This document shows positions 1-8,692 of a stretch of DNA of 64,000 bases, piece after piece. The DNA lies in contig NZ_AOIP01000016.1 in NCBI RefSeq assembly GCF_000337535.1, positions 169,851 to 233,850 of the forward strand. The letters are read 5' to 3'. The stretch is from Natrialba aegyptia DSM 13077 (GTDB lineage: Archaea; Halobacteriota; Halobacteria; Halobacteriales; Natrialbaceae). The notes beneath the pieces are model-generated. The model was given only the letters and a program-made list of their open reading frames with translations. It searched no databases and was not told the origin of the DNA. Both the position numbers and the translations under genes were made by a program. Numbering within the stretch: position 1 is the stretch's first letter; each line of letters starts with the position of its first letter.

Positions 1-2
1 CG

Positions 3-713
3 TTTCTCGCCCGGTCGAGACCGTACGCGCAAGCGACCCAGCAGGCCGCGAGCATCGGGAAGTTCCTCGCGGTTCTGATGGGGCTGTTCGGTCTGCTTCA
101 GTTCAATATCATCCTCATCGGGATCGCCTTCTTCATCTACATCGCGGCCTCGAGCGAGGCCCAGCAGGTGACGATGAAAGCCGCCTTCCAGGACGTGACC
201 GTCGCCGACATCATGACCCCTGCAGGCAATCTTCACACCGTATCACCCGAGACATCGGTCGCAGAGTTGGTGCAGCGGATGTTCAGCGAACGGCACACGG
301 GCTATCCGGTCATCGACACGAGCGGATTCGATAATGGACGGCTGGTCGGCCTCGTGACGCTCTCGGACGCCCGCGAGATCAAACCCGTCGAGCGCGACGC
401 CTACACGGTCGAGGAGATTATGACGACGGATCTCCAGACCATCTCGGCCGACTCGGACGCGATGACCGCGATCGAACGGATGCGAGAGCACAATATCGGA
501 CGTCTCCTCGTCGTCGAACGACAGTCGCCGACACAAACCCAAACCCAGCCCCTCGGCACCGATGGCTCTACGGAGCCCGCCACGGAACTGAGAGAGCCAC
601 AGGAAGGCGACGATCTCGTCGGCCTGATCTCGCGGTCCGACGTCATGACCGCCTTCGATATCGTCCAGAAGAGCGGTGCCGTCGGACTCTCACAGACACA
701 GCGCGCGGACTGA
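3..713 (+). CDS. Site-2 protease-type membrane protein with CBS pair, 5'-partial
   Basis: The frame is open from base 3, so the gene enters from outside the window; about 236 residues are visible. They begin with the last hydrophobic hairpin of a membrane protein (two helices around the GLFGLLQFNIILIGIAFF segment). Two CBS modules follow, each starting with an IMTP or IMTTDL segment, and would lie in the cytoplasm. This layout matches haloarchaeal M50 (site-2 protease) metalloproteases that carry C-terminal CBS pairs, which in other proteins bind adenine nucleotides. The HExxH zinc motif would be upstream and is not seen, so the protease call rests on architecture. A linker in the second CBS module contains a hexanucleotide-encoded TQTQTQ run near base 535. 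Confidence 0.7.
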   Translation, partial: FLARSRPYAQATQQAASIGKFLAVLMGLFGLLQFNIILIGIAFFIYIAASSEAQQVTMKAAFQDVTVADIMTPAGNLHTVSPETSVAELVQRMFSERHTGYPVIDTSGFDNGRLVGLVTLSDAREIKPVERDAYTVEEIMTTDLQTISADSDAMTAIERMREHNIGRLLVVERQSPTQTQTQPLGTDGSTEPATELREPQEGDDLVGLISRSDVMTAFDIVQKSGAVGLSQTQRAD

Positions 714-760
714 CACCCCGTTCTCCCGCTAAAACCCCGTCTCCCGTGCCGAGACCAACA

Positions 761-767
761 TTCTTAA
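761..767 (+). promoter_or_regulatory. TATA-like box for the ABC ATPase gene
   Basis: TTCTTAA lies 27-33 bp before the ATG at 794, the usual spacing for leaderless haloarchaeal transcripts. It supports 794 over the upstream GTG at 746. Confidence 0.5.
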
Positions 768-793
768 CCGCAGCCGTGGCCGACGATGTGTCG

Positions 794-1873
794 ATGCCAC
801 CGGCCATCGATACTGTCGATCTCGTGAAGGATTACGGTGATCTCCGAGCGCTGAACGAACTCTCGCTCACCGTCGAGTCGGGCGAGTTCTTCGGCCTGCT
901 CGGCCCCAACGGGGCCGGCAAAACGACGTTCATCAATACGCTGGTCGGCCTCGTCCGCAAATCCGGCGGCGAGGCGCGGGTCTTCGGCTACGACGTCGAG
1001 GACGACTACCGCCAGGCACGCGACGCCATCGGCCTCGCGCCACAGGAGTTCAACGTGGATCGGTTCTTCCCCATCAAGGAGGTGCTGATGCACAAGGCCG
1101 GCTACCACGGGATTTCCGAGGACGAGGCCGCCGAACGGGCCGACGAGGTACTCAAGCGCGTCGGCATCTACGACAAGCGCAACGAGCGATTCGACTGGCT
1201 CTCGGGCGGGATGAAACGACGACTCCTGCTCGCGCGGGCGCTCGTCACCGATCCCGATCTCCTCATCCTGGACGAGCCGACGGCCGGGGTCGACGTGCAG
1301 TTGCGCCACGACCTCTGGGACCTCGTCACCGAACTCAACGACGAGGGCACGACGATCCTCCTGACGACCCACTACATCGAGGAGGCCGAACGCCTCTGCG
1401 ACCGCGTCGCGATCATGAACGAGGGCCACAAGGTCACGGTCGCCACGCCGGACGAACTCAAACAGCGCGGCACCGACACCGTCGACGTGCGCCTCGAGTC
1501 GCCGCCGGACACCGCAGCCAGCATCGCGACCGAACTCGGCGCGTACGCCCACGACGCGACCGTCACCGGCGACCACCTCGAAGTCCGCGTCGACGACGGC
1601 GGCTCGACCGCCCCGCAACTGCTCAGTGAACTCGAGACGATGGGCTACGAGATCGCCGATCTCGAGATTTCGCGTACGTCGCTCGAGGAGATTTTCGTCG
1701 ACATGACGAGACAGGATGACCGCTCGGTGACCCGATCGGATGCACCGAGTGCAGCTACCGGTACTGCCGATGGGCCGAAATCCGAACGCAACGATGGCCG
1801 GACAGGTGGAACGCAGGAAGCGGTGGCCGACCGAGAACCCGACTCCGAGCGGGAACAGGAGGGGATTGTCTAA
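794..1873 (+). CDS. ABC-2 type transporter, ATP-binding protein
   Basis: A 359-residue cytoplasmic ATPase that would energise an ABC-2 exporter (DrrA/CcmA-like class). Walker A GPNGAGKT lies at residues 37-44, followed by the signature LSGGMKRR, Walker B LLILDEP and the switch histidine in LLTTHYIEEAE. After residue 230 there is a regulatory domain ending in SRTSLEEIFVDMT, typical of this class. The last 55 residues are a low-complexity polar tail. ATG 794 was chosen over GTG 746 because a TATA-like box lies 27 bp before it. The stop overlaps the next start as TAATG. The downstream partner is a broken permease remnant and then an intact permease. The substrate is unknown. Confidence 0.85.
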   Translation: MPPAIDTVDLVKDYGDLRALNELSLTVESGEFFGLLGPNGAGKTTFINTLVGLVRKSGGEARVFGYDVEDDYRQARDAIGLAPQEFNVDRFFPIKEVLMHKAGYHGISEDEAAERADEVLKRVGIYDKRNERFDWLSGGMKRRLLLARALVTDPDLLILDEPTAGVDVQLRHDLWDLVTELNDEGTTILLTTHYIEEAERLCDRVAIMNEGHKVTVATPDELKQRGTDTVDVRLESPPDTAASIATELGAYAHDATVTGDHLEVRVDDGGSTAPQLLSELETMGYEIADLEISRTSLEEIFVDMTRQDDRSVTRSDAPSAATGTADGPKSERNDGRTGGTQEAVADREPDSEREQEGIV

Positions 1874-2088
1874 TGCTCTCGGTCGGTTTTCGCGCGGTCT
1901 TCCGGGTGATTCTCGGCGGGCGCATCGAAGAGCCAGTCGACGGCATCGGCTACATCCTCTTTCTCATCCCGAGGCTCGTCGTCCTCGGGGTGATTTCGAA
2001 CGCCTCGTTCTCGATCTTCCACGGGCGGTGGAACGAGTTCGTCCCAAGACAGAATACTCAAGATATACGTAACGGAGATATACAATGA
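1873..2088 (+). pseudogene. Remnant of the N-terminal part of an older ABC-2 permease
   Basis: The ATG overlaps the ATPase stop (TAATG), the position expected for the native partner gene. The readable peptide contains VILGGRIEE, LVVLGVISN and NASFSIFHGRWNEF, which line up with VILGSRIGS, LVVLGAMSN and NASFSIFHGRWNEY in the intact permease that follows. The stretch joining the start to the first helix and three codons before NASFSIF are missing, so it carries internal deletions. After about base 2041 the match ends and the frame runs into the start of the next gene. It is high in GC like its neighbours, unlike the intact copy. It is read as the decayed original permease, not a functional small gene. 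Confidence 0.7.
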
Positions 2089-2852
2089 GCATTGCCAACA
2101 CACAACTAAAGACGTTGATCCAACGAGAGGTACTCCGGTTCGTCAGACGTCCGTACAACACGTTCCTCCCACCGCTGATAACGAACGTTCTGTACTTTTC
2201 GGTATTCGGCGTAATCCTGGGAAGTCGAATTGGATCCATAGGAGATGTGACCTACATCCAATTCGTTTTGCCAGGATTAGTGGTGCTTGGAGCTATGTCG
2301 AATGCCTTCGAGAACGCTTCATTCAGCATTTTCCACGGGAGGTGGAACGAATACATTCACGAAGTCATCACGTCGCCGCTATCGCATACGCAAACGATAG
2401 GCGGATATGTAATATCAAGTGCGCTTCGTGGCATTATTATTGGCACTTTGATCGTTGCGGTGGGATTCATCTTCACGACAATTCCCTTTGCACATCCGTT
2501 TTACCTCCTTAGTTTTGGTGTCGTGACGACCACCCTATTCGCCGGCCTTGGCATAATCGGTGGTCTCTGGGCGGAAGACTTCGATCACCTAACGGTCATG
2601 AATCAATTCCTTCTCCGGCCGTTGGTGTTTTTCGGTGGAGTCTTCTATTCGTTAGATCAACTGGAGGGGATAGCCCACACAGCGTCGCTGCTCAACCCGA
2701 TGGTCTACATGGTCAACGGTGTCCGATACGGAATGATCGGTGTTACAGAGATAAATCCGAACAGATCTCTATTCGTGCTTTCTGCAGCAGCTGTAATTGT
2801 CCTTTTTATCGATCTTCTACTGTTCAAGCGGGGATATGGAATTTCCGACTGA
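2085..2852 (+). CDS. ABC-2 type transporter, permease (low-GC replacement copy)
   Basis: A 255-residue integral membrane protein with about six predicted helices and the ABC-2 layout: a cytoplasmic N-terminus (IQREVLRFVRRPYN), then helices, then the C-terminal LLLFKRGYGISD. It would pair with the upstream ATPase. A TATA-like AGATATA lies about 20-26 bp before the ATG, so it may have its own transcript. Its base composition is clearly more AT-rich than the flanking genes. It sits between two pieces of a second permease of the same family, which suggests that a diverged copy replaced or landed in the original gene. Substrate unknown. Confidence 0.85.
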   Translation: MSIANTQLKTLIQREVLRFVRRPYNTFLPPLITNVLYFSVFGVILGSRIGSIGDVTYIQFVLPGLVVLGAMSNAFENASFSIFHGRWNEYIHEVITSPLSHTQTIGGYVISSALRGIIIGTLIVAVGFIFTTIPFAHPFYLLSFGVVTTTLFAGLGIIGGLWAEDFDHLTVMNQFLLRPLVFFGGVFYSLDQLEGIAHTASLLNPMVYMVNGVRYGMIGVTEINPNRSLFVLSAAAVIVLFIDLLLFKRGYGISD

Positions 2853-2908
2853 TGTGCCGTGGTGAATCACCATACGGCGTCGGGTTTTCCTAGCTCACAA
2901 CACGCCTA

Positions 2909-2941
2909 ATGCTGTTCAAGATCGGATACGGGTTGACGGAC
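2909..2941 (+). pseudogene. Remnant of the C-terminus of the older ABC-2 permease
   Basis: The bases encode LFKIGYGLTD, which matches the final residues LFKRGYGISD of the intact permease just upstream. No stop follows in the expected place and the frame runs on as a shadow of the next gene. It is short, but its position directly after the intact copy and its high GC fit the tail of the original gene whose N-terminal part begins at 1873. Confidence 0.55.
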
Positions 2942-3037
2942 CGAGTCGGCGAGCGATCGACACACCTGATTTGGCGTCGAACGACAACACGAGAACGACC
3001 GGTCGCGATGCGAAATCGGCGTTCTCGACGGGCTTCG

Positions 3038-4057
3038 TCACCGGGTATCGAGTTCAGCAACCTGGACGAGTTGTTTCCCGATGTTCTCGCCCTCGAACAG
3101 ACCGAGGAACGCATCGGGTGCGTTCTCGAACCCGTCGACGACGTGGTGACGGTAGCGGAGGTCGTTGTCTGCGACGAACGTCGAGAGCCGATCGAGGGCT
3201 ACGTCCCAGCGGTCGTCGTAGTCGCCGACGAGGAACCCCTCGACGTGTGCGCGGGTTTCGATCAACTTGGCGAGTTTTCGCGGTCCGGTCGGTACGTCAG
3301 TGGCGTTGTAGATCGAAATCTGCCCGCAGACCGCGACGCGGGCGTCGACGTTCAACAGCCGCCAGACGGCATCCGTGATCGGGCCGCCGACGTTGTCGAA
3401 GTACGCATCGACGCCGTCGGGACACGCTTCGGCCATCGCCTGTCCAAGATCGTCGACCTCCTTGTAGTTGATCGCGTCGTCGAATCCCAGATCGCCGGTG
3501 AGCCAGTCGCATTTCTCGTCGCTGCCGGCGGTTCCGACGACACGCGCACCCGAAAGGCGGGCGAGTTGACCGGCGACGGAACCGACTGCGCCAGCGGCGG
3601 CCGAGACGACGACGGTGTCGCCGGGGGACGGATCGGCGACATCGAGCATGCCGAAGTACCCGGTCACGCCGGGCATGCCGAGGACGCCAAGGGCGGTCGA
3701 GACCGGGCCACGGTCGGGATCGACGGGGCGGAGTTCGTCCCCGTCTGCAACGGCGTGCTCGGCCCACAGGAGATTGCCCGTGACGACATCGCCTGCCTCG
3801 AATCGATCGTGGTTCGACTCGAGGACTTCGCCGACGATGGCGGCTTGCATCGGGTCACCGACATCCCAGGGTTCGGCGTAGGATTCGGCGTCGCGCATTC
3901 GACCGCGCATGTAGGGATCGACGGATTGGTACAGCGTTCGGACGAGGACCTCGCCCGGACCGGGCTCGGGACGGTCGACGGTTACGAGTTCGAAGTTGTC
4001 GCGGGTCGGTTCGCCGGTGGGGCGGCTGGCGAGTCGCCACTGTCTGGTTTCTGCCAT
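3038..4057 (-). CDS. NADP-dependent medium-chain oxidoreductase (CurA/YncB-like)
   Basis: A 339-residue soluble enzyme of the zinc-free MDR branch (prostaglandin reductase / leukotriene B4 dehydrogenase-like) that reduces the double bond of enones or quinones with NADPH. The N-terminal GroES-like domain has VDPYMRGRM, typical of this branch. The Rossmann fold has the SAAAGAVGSVAGQLA dinucleotide loop at about residue 150, then GTAGSDEKCDWL and a YFDNVGG motif. No zinc-ligand set is seen. Length matches the family. It runs toward the ABC genes and away from dabA, and looks monocistronic. Its natural substrate cannot be told. Confidence 0.87.
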   Translation of the reverse strand: MAETRQWRLASRPTGEPTRDNFELVTVDRPEPGPGEVLVRTLYQSVDPYMRGRMRDAESYAEPWDVGDPMQAAIVGEVLESNHDRFEAGDVVTGNLLWAEHAVADGDELRPVDPDRGPVSTALGVLGMPGVTGYFGMLDVADPSPGDTVVVSAAAGAVGSVAGQLARLSGARVVGTAGSDEKCDWLTGDLGFDDAINYKEVDDLGQAMAEACPDGVDAYFDNVGGPITDAVWRLLNVDARVAVCGQISIYNATDVPTGPRKLAKLIETRAHVEGFLVGDYDDRWDVALDRLSTFVADNDLRYRHHVVDGFENAPDAFLGLFEGENIGKQLVQVAELDTR

Positions 4058-4140
4058 ACCGAACCTAGCGGTCGGCGACGGATGAAACGCCGGCTCGCGG
4101 AAGTCAGTGCCGGTGTTGCAATCGACGGGGGTGAGAGGGA

Positions 4141-4242
4141 CCTCGAGAGCGGGGCGGCTTCGTCGTCGGCTTCCTGCTTTTCGTGCTCGTCCACTTCGTT
4201 TCGATTGCGATCCACCGGCTCGAGAAGCGCGAGGAACTGTAA
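4141..4242 (+). pseudogene. Possible C-terminal fragment of a lost membrane protein
   Basis: In the frame that begins at 4141 the bases encode a hydrophobic helix (FVVGFLLFVLVHFVSIAI) followed by HRLEKREEL and a TAA stop. A membrane helix with a charged cytosolic tail is how many ABC permeases end. No start or upstream body is visible, so it is at most a remnant. Confidence 0.25.
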
Positions 4243-4281
4243 CGGCGGGGTAGCATCGAGGAGGACGAGACGGAGAAAAAG

Positions 4282-4311
4282 AGTCAGCAATCAGCGCTCA
4301 GTAAGCAACGG
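4282..4311. repeat. Short degenerate heptanucleotide array behind dabA
   Basis: Four units of 7 bp (AGTCAGC, AATCAGC, GCTCAGT, AAGCAAC) lie directly beyond the stop of dabA. Similar 7-bp arrays follow stop codons at 15794 and 29286. Confidence 0.35.
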
Positions 4312-4312
4312 A

Positions 4313-6895
4313 TCAATCCTGCGCCGCTGTTGAAATCGGTCCCTGTCCCTGATCGCGGGCCGCCATTGCCGTCTGTGACTGCGACGTCCACTCGAGGTCG
4401 CCCCGATAGTGGAACGCCTCGTTATCGCGCTCCGGATCGATGACGGTCAGGTCGCCGACCCAGCCGTTGTCGACCAGCCGTTTGACGTCCTCGTGGTGAC
4501 GGAGGATGTCGGTCACACGCTCACGGGGTGCGTGGATGACCGCTGTCAGGCGGAGCGGCTGGTGGTACGGCTCGTCGTCGGAGCACTGCAGCGACTGGAG
4601 CGGGAGACCGGTCATCAGATCGCCGCCGTTACCCTGCACGACGCCGACGTTACCGAGCGGGTTCTGCGTGATCTTCGAACCGCTGCCGTAGACGCCGTTG
4701 TCCACCGTCGCGAAGTAGTACTGGTTGTTGATCCACTGGGTGACGACCAGCGGGCCGGTCATGATGGCCTCCAGTGCCTCGCCCTCGGGATCGGTCGTCC
4801 AGTCGTAGGAGTGGAGGAACGCGCGGCCGTCTAAGCTCTCATCGTCGGTCAACTCGCGCGGGCCGATGACGAACGAGGCGTTGCCGGCCAGCCCCCACTC
4901 GGGGCGGGTTTCCGCCCAGTCGGCGGCCTTGCGCTCGACTTCGGCGACGGCCTCCTCGGGGTTGACGTCGGTCTCGTCGGTCATCGACTCGAGGCGCTCG
5001 GCCGCCGCGCCGGCCTGTGCGCGCTCGAGGTCGGCGCGAAGCTGCTCGAGGTCCTCGCGGTGGCTCTCTGGGACGGCGTCGTCGAACAGGTCGATCTCGT
5101 CGGTCGTCGTGTTGTGCTCGCCCGCGAGGAAGACCGTGTCGTCGGGGATCTGGAAGCCGCGCTCGCGGAGTTCCGCCTGCACGTCCGGATCGTTGCAGAT
5201 TTCGGCGAGCACGCGTGCGTTCGGGCCGCCGGGGTTACCGGCGCAGGCCCCGCAGTCGAGGCTCGAGTCAAACGGATTATTCGTCGTCTCGCTCGCGTGG
5301 CCGGTGAAGACGACCAGGCGGGCGAACTCCGTCCAGCCCATGAGCGCGAAAGCGTTCTGGGCGTACTCGACTTTCTCCTCGAGGGTCATCCCCTGCGGAA
5401 GGTCGTGGTCGGCGTGACTGTGATCGTCGTGGTCGTCGTAATCGAGGACGGGCGAACAGAACTCGTGCTGGCTCGGGACGCGTTCCTCGACAGCGTTCTC
5501 GAGCGAGGCGATCGCCGAGGGGGCGAGCGTCCGGGCGGCCATCGCCGAGCCGTACGCGGCGCCGCCGCCTTCGACGAACGGGAAGGCGGCGACGACGTTG
5601 GCCTTGAGCCGCTTGAAGTGTTTCCGGGTCGCCCTCGCGAGGCCGGTCCAGCGGTCGCGTTTCGTCGCCGTCTCTTCGTCGTCGGGCCGGTCGACCACGC
5701 GGTGCTCGGGGTCGACGATCGGCGGACACGCGTCGACGGCGGCGGTCGCGTCGTAGCCGCGGTAGCGCATCGGGACGCCGAAGAAGCCGGCGTAGCCGTG
5801 GGTCTCGTAGCGGCCCTGCCCCTCGATGTAACGGCGGATGATCTCCGAGCGCGTGTCGATGCAAAACACCAGTTGGGCGGCCGGCCGCGACGACTCGCCC
5901 GCGTCGGCGGGATCGGTCACCGAACCGTCGAGTTGCTCGAGCAAGTGCTCGCGATAACTTTTCTCCCAGGCGGTCAGCCAACGTTCGGGGAGCGGGGGCG
6001 TCTCGTCTTCACCCTCGCTCTCGTCGCCAGCATCGGCGCCGCGCTCGTCGTCGCTCGAGGGCTCGATCGGCGCGTCCAGCAACTCCGCGAGCGTCAGCCG
6101 CACCGCGAGGTACTCGTGCAGCGTGATCGGATACGTCGATTGCCAGGGGTCGGTGTCGTCGTCGACGCGCTGTTTGATGAACCCGGTCCAGCCCGGCAGC
6201 GCGGCAAAGTGGTGCTCGGCGATGTCGATCCACCGGCCTTCGGGATGCTCGTCGAGGACCGACTCGAGCGCCTCGGTCGCCGTCTCGGGGAGGTCCGACG
6301 AGTCGTCGCAGCCGGGTACGTCGCCGTCGTAGGGGACCATCGAACGCCAGGCGGCGTAGAACCCCTCCTCGCGGTTCGGCATCGGCCACTTGGCCTGCCC
6401 TTCGTCGAGGAAGGCGGCGAGCCACTTCGAGAGCACGCGGTCAAGGATCTCAGTCGCCTCGTCGGACTCAGTGTCGGCGTCGCGCGCCGCTTCGGCCGCG
6501 GCCATCTCTTCGAGGAGGGCCTCGGGATCACGATCGATCCCGTGAGCCTCGAGTTCACCGGCGAGCACGTCGGGGTCGATCTGGCCGCGCTCCCAGGCCG
6601 TGCGAAAGATGTCGGGGTGCGGATACCCCCGTCCGCCGAACAGGCGCTCGCCGTCGGCGACGGCTCGGTGGAACGGCTGGTCCTCGAACCCCGAAAGAGG
6701 GTTGGCCGTGACGAACGAATACAGCGGCCAGACGGCCCCGACCCGCTCGACCGCGCGCTCGATCGTCGTGGCGATGGGGTCCTGATCGGCGTCGGGGCGG
6801 GTCCCGTGGTGATCCGCCGCCTGATCGGATTGCTGTAGCGCCTGTTCGGCTCGGGCGTCGCCTTCGAGTTCGGATTGGGCAGGCTGCTTAGACAT
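4313..6895 (-). CDS. dabA: DabA, carbonic-anhydrase-like subunit of an inorganic-carbon pump (DUF2309)
   Basis: An 860-residue protein of the UPF0753/DUF2309 family. In studied bacteria DabA is a cytoplasmic-face zinc protein with a beta-carbonic-anhydrase-like site that works with the membrane subunit DabB to trap CO2 as bicarbonate using ion flow. The zinc and catalytic residues are all present: Cys345 and Asp347 (in FCIDTRSE), His533 (in FTGHASE) and Cys548 (in SLDCGAC), with the 15-residue His-Cys spacing of the family. Further family blocks are THGYAGFFGVP and GNVGVVQGNGGDL. An acidic linker near residues 275-300 fits salt adaptation. The start overlaps the dabB stop by 8 bp, so the two are co-translated. 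Confidence 0.9.
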   Translation of the reverse strand: MSKQPAQSELEGDARAEQALQQSDQAADHHGTRPDADQDPIATTIERAVERVGAVWPLYSFVTANPLSGFEDQPFHRAVADGERLFGGRGYPHPDIFRTAWERGQIDPDVLAGELEAHGIDRDPEALLEEMAAAEAARDADTESDEATEILDRVLSKWLAAFLDEGQAKWPMPNREEGFYAAWRSMVPYDGDVPGCDDSSDLPETATEALESVLDEHPEGRWIDIAEHHFAALPGWTGFIKQRVDDDTDPWQSTYPITLHEYLAVRLTLAELLDAPIEPSSDDERGADAGDESEGEDETPPLPERWLTAWEKSYREHLLEQLDGSVTDPADAGESSRPAAQLVFCIDTRSEIIRRYIEGQGRYETHGYAGFFGVPMRYRGYDATAAVDACPPIVDPEHRVVDRPDDEETATKRDRWTGLARATRKHFKRLKANVVAAFPFVEGGGAAYGSAMAARTLAPSAIASLENAVEERVPSQHEFCSPVLDYDDHDDHSHADHDLPQGMTLEEKVEYAQNAFALMGWTEFARLVVFTGHASETTNNPFDSSLDCGACAGNPGGPNARVLAEICNDPDVQAELRERGFQIPDDTVFLAGEHNTTTDEIDLFDDAVPESHREDLEQLRADLERAQAGAAAERLESMTDETDVNPEEAVAEVERKAADWAETRPEWGLAGNASFVIGPRELTDDESLDGRAFLHSYDWTTDPEGEALEAIMTGPLVVTQWINNQYYFATVDNGVYGSGSKITQNPLGNVGVVQGNGGDLMTGLPLQSLQCSDDEPYHQPLRLTAVIHAPRERVTDILRHHEDVKRLVDNGWVGDLTVIDPERDNEAFHYRGDLEWTSQSQTAMAARDQGQGPISTAAQD

Positions 6896-8387
6896 CGTTG
6901 TACTCCTCCTTGGTCGTGAGCACGGTCGCGGAATCCGGCTGCGAGAGGTTCAACAGCGAGACGTAGAGACGTTCGCTCGAGCGGTGCCACCCGAGTTCAG
7001 TCGCGAGGTAGGCCCCGACGAACAGGGCGACGACGAGGCCGTGGGCGATCGTCACGTCGGTCGGCGCGTGGGTCATCGCGGAGGGGACCACCGCCGAGAT
7101 CGCGTTGTACAGCAGCGCGTAGCCGCCGATCGCGGTAAGGACGACCAGCGGGACGCTGACGAACCGCAGCGTCCGCGGCAGGGTCGTCCGGTTGAGGATG
7201 TCCCGCGCCGCGGTCAGCGTCGTCAGGACCACCACGAGCGTCAGGATCGTCCCGCTGTCAAACGCCAGGCCCGTCGCCTTCCCGGTGAGGGTGCCGAAGA
7301 GCACGCCGCCGCCGACGGCCGTGGCGAGGCTGACGGCGGCGCTCGCGAAGCCGAACTCGGTGTGGCCGGCGTGTTTGGCCGTCGATGCGGGCGCGGCCTC
7401 CTCGACGGCGGCTCCCGACGAGAGGAAGAGGTAGGCCTTGTAGAAGCCGTGAAGGATCAGGTGGGCGATCGCGGCCGCGAAGAAGCCGAGGCCGCACTGG
7501 AGGATCATAAAGCCCATCTGGGCCATCGTCGAGCCGCCGAGCTTGCGCTTGACGTTCGTCTGGACGAGCAACATCGCCTGTCCCAGCAGGGCGCTGACCG
7601 CGCCGAGGACGACGACGGCCGACATGATCGCGAGGTGGTCGGAAACCAGCGGCGCGAAGCGGGTCAACAGGACGCCGCCCGCGTTGACGAAGCCGGCGTG
7701 CATCAGCGCAGAAGCCGGCGTCGGAGCCGTCATCGACGACAGCAGCCACCCGTGGAACGGGAACAGTGCCGACTGGATCAGCGCCGCGAGGACGATCCCG
7801 CCGGCGGCGACGAGGCCGACCGTCGCGGAAACCTCTTCGAGGCCGCCGAGGATACCGGCGATCGATGTCGTTCCCGTCTCCCAGGCCAGCAGCGCCAGAC
7901 TGCCGGCGAGTACCGCGCTGCTGGCGACGAAGTAGCGACGCGCAAGCGAACCGGCGGCCTGCGCCTGCTCCCAGTCGCGGACGTGTCCGATGAGGCCGGC
8001 CATCAGCAGCCCCATCGCGAGCCACGCCGCCGAGAACAGCGCGACGTGATCAGCCGCGGTTAGCGTCATCACGACGATCGTGAATCCGAGCACGCGGGCG
8101 AAAAAGCGCTCGAGGTCGCGGTCGCCCGCCATGTAGCGCCGGGAGTAGCTGTGGACGATGCCGCTGAAGAAGGTGACCACGATCCACAGCACCGCGGTCA
8201 GGCCGTCGACGACCACGTAGTCGACGCCGGTCCACGGCTCGCCGCGGTTGACCGTCAGCGCGAGGACGCCGACGCTACAGAGAAACAGCGCCCACACCAG
8301 CCGCGTCGACGCCCGGGGGACGACCGAATCGTCCGTCGTCGTCAGTTCCGAGAGTTGTACGGCGTCGATCGAGCGTTCGTCGGTCAT
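6888..8387 (-). CDS. dabB: DabB, proton-transporter-like membrane subunit of the inorganic-carbon pump
   Basis: A 499-residue, largely hydrophobic protein of the NuoL/MrpA proton-conducting family, with about 12-14 helices. Family segments are MTAPTPASALMHAGFVNAGG and LGGSTMAQMGFMILQCGLG. In complex I this fold moves protons; next to dabA, and not in a nuo or mrp cluster, it is the DabB subunit that supplies the ion gradient to DabA. Its stop overlaps dabA by 8 bp. It is the first gene of the operon. Upstream there is a TATA-like box and a 10-bp palindrome about 85-108 bp before the start, implying a leader of about 60 bases. Confidence 0.88.
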   Translation of the reverse strand: MTDERSIDAVQLSELTTTDDSVVPRASTRLVWALFLCSVGVLALTVNRGEPWTGVDYVVVDGLTAVLWIVVTFFSGIVHSYSRRYMAGDRDLERFFARVLGFTIVVMTLTAADHVALFSAAWLAMGLLMAGLIGHVRDWEQAQAAGSLARRYFVASSAVLAGSLALLAWETGTTSIAGILGGLEEVSATVGLVAAGGIVLAALIQSALFPFHGWLLSSMTAPTPASALMHAGFVNAGGVLLTRFAPLVSDHLAIMSAVVVLGAVSALLGQAMLLVQTNVKRKLGGSTMAQMGFMILQCGLGFFAAAIAHLILHGFYKAYLFLSSGAAVEEAAPASTAKHAGHTEFGFASAAVSLATAVGGGVLFGTLTGKATGLAFDSGTILTLVVVLTTLTAARDILNRTTLPRTLRFVSVPLVVLTAIGGYALLYNAISAVVPSAMTHAPTDVTIAHGLVVALFVGAYLATELGWHRSSERLYVSLLNLSQPDSATVLTTKEEYNDV

Positions 8388-8471
8388 GTGTCGAGTATCA
8401 CCTTCGACCAGCGCGGGCGTTCATACGGGTCGATCCGTCTGGTCGCGTTACCAGCCCATTGAACACCCTGG

Positions 8472-8495
8472 TTATTATATCCTGCTGTTCGAACA
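8472..8495 (-). promoter_or_regulatory. Promoter with palindrome for dabBA
   Basis: Read on the minus strand, an ATATAATAA box (8472-8480) follows a perfect palindrome TGTTCGAACA (8486-8495). The palindrome lies where the BRE would be, so a protein bound there should affect transcription. The rest of the roughly 300-bp spacer between dabB and the Lrp gene shows no convincing reading frame. Confidence 0.4.
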
Positions 8496-8692
8496 AATCG
8501 TTCGCTAAATACCGTGTGAAAGAACATCATGGTCTATCGCAAAAAGTGCCGTGAACGAACCTGCCGATCCGACGACGATCCGGAGGGCCAGTCACGCTGG
8601 CACGACTGAGACGCCGCTCACCCGCCGTTATCGTCGAAGGTGGGCGAGAAGAGGTGGTATAAAAATCGAGCCGGGAGTCCGCACCGGTGCGG

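Noticed and set aside
2909..4333. Long forward open frame of 474 codons over the oxidoreductase gene
   Set aside because: It is the mirror of a real minus-strand gene with all MDR motifs; its own peptide is Arg/Val/Asp-rich without domain features. Only its first ten codons (permease remnant) mean anything.
5060..6838. Forward frame of 592 codons opposite dabA
   Set aside because: High GC keeps the antisense frame open; the peptide has no motifs, while the minus strand has the complete DabA active site.
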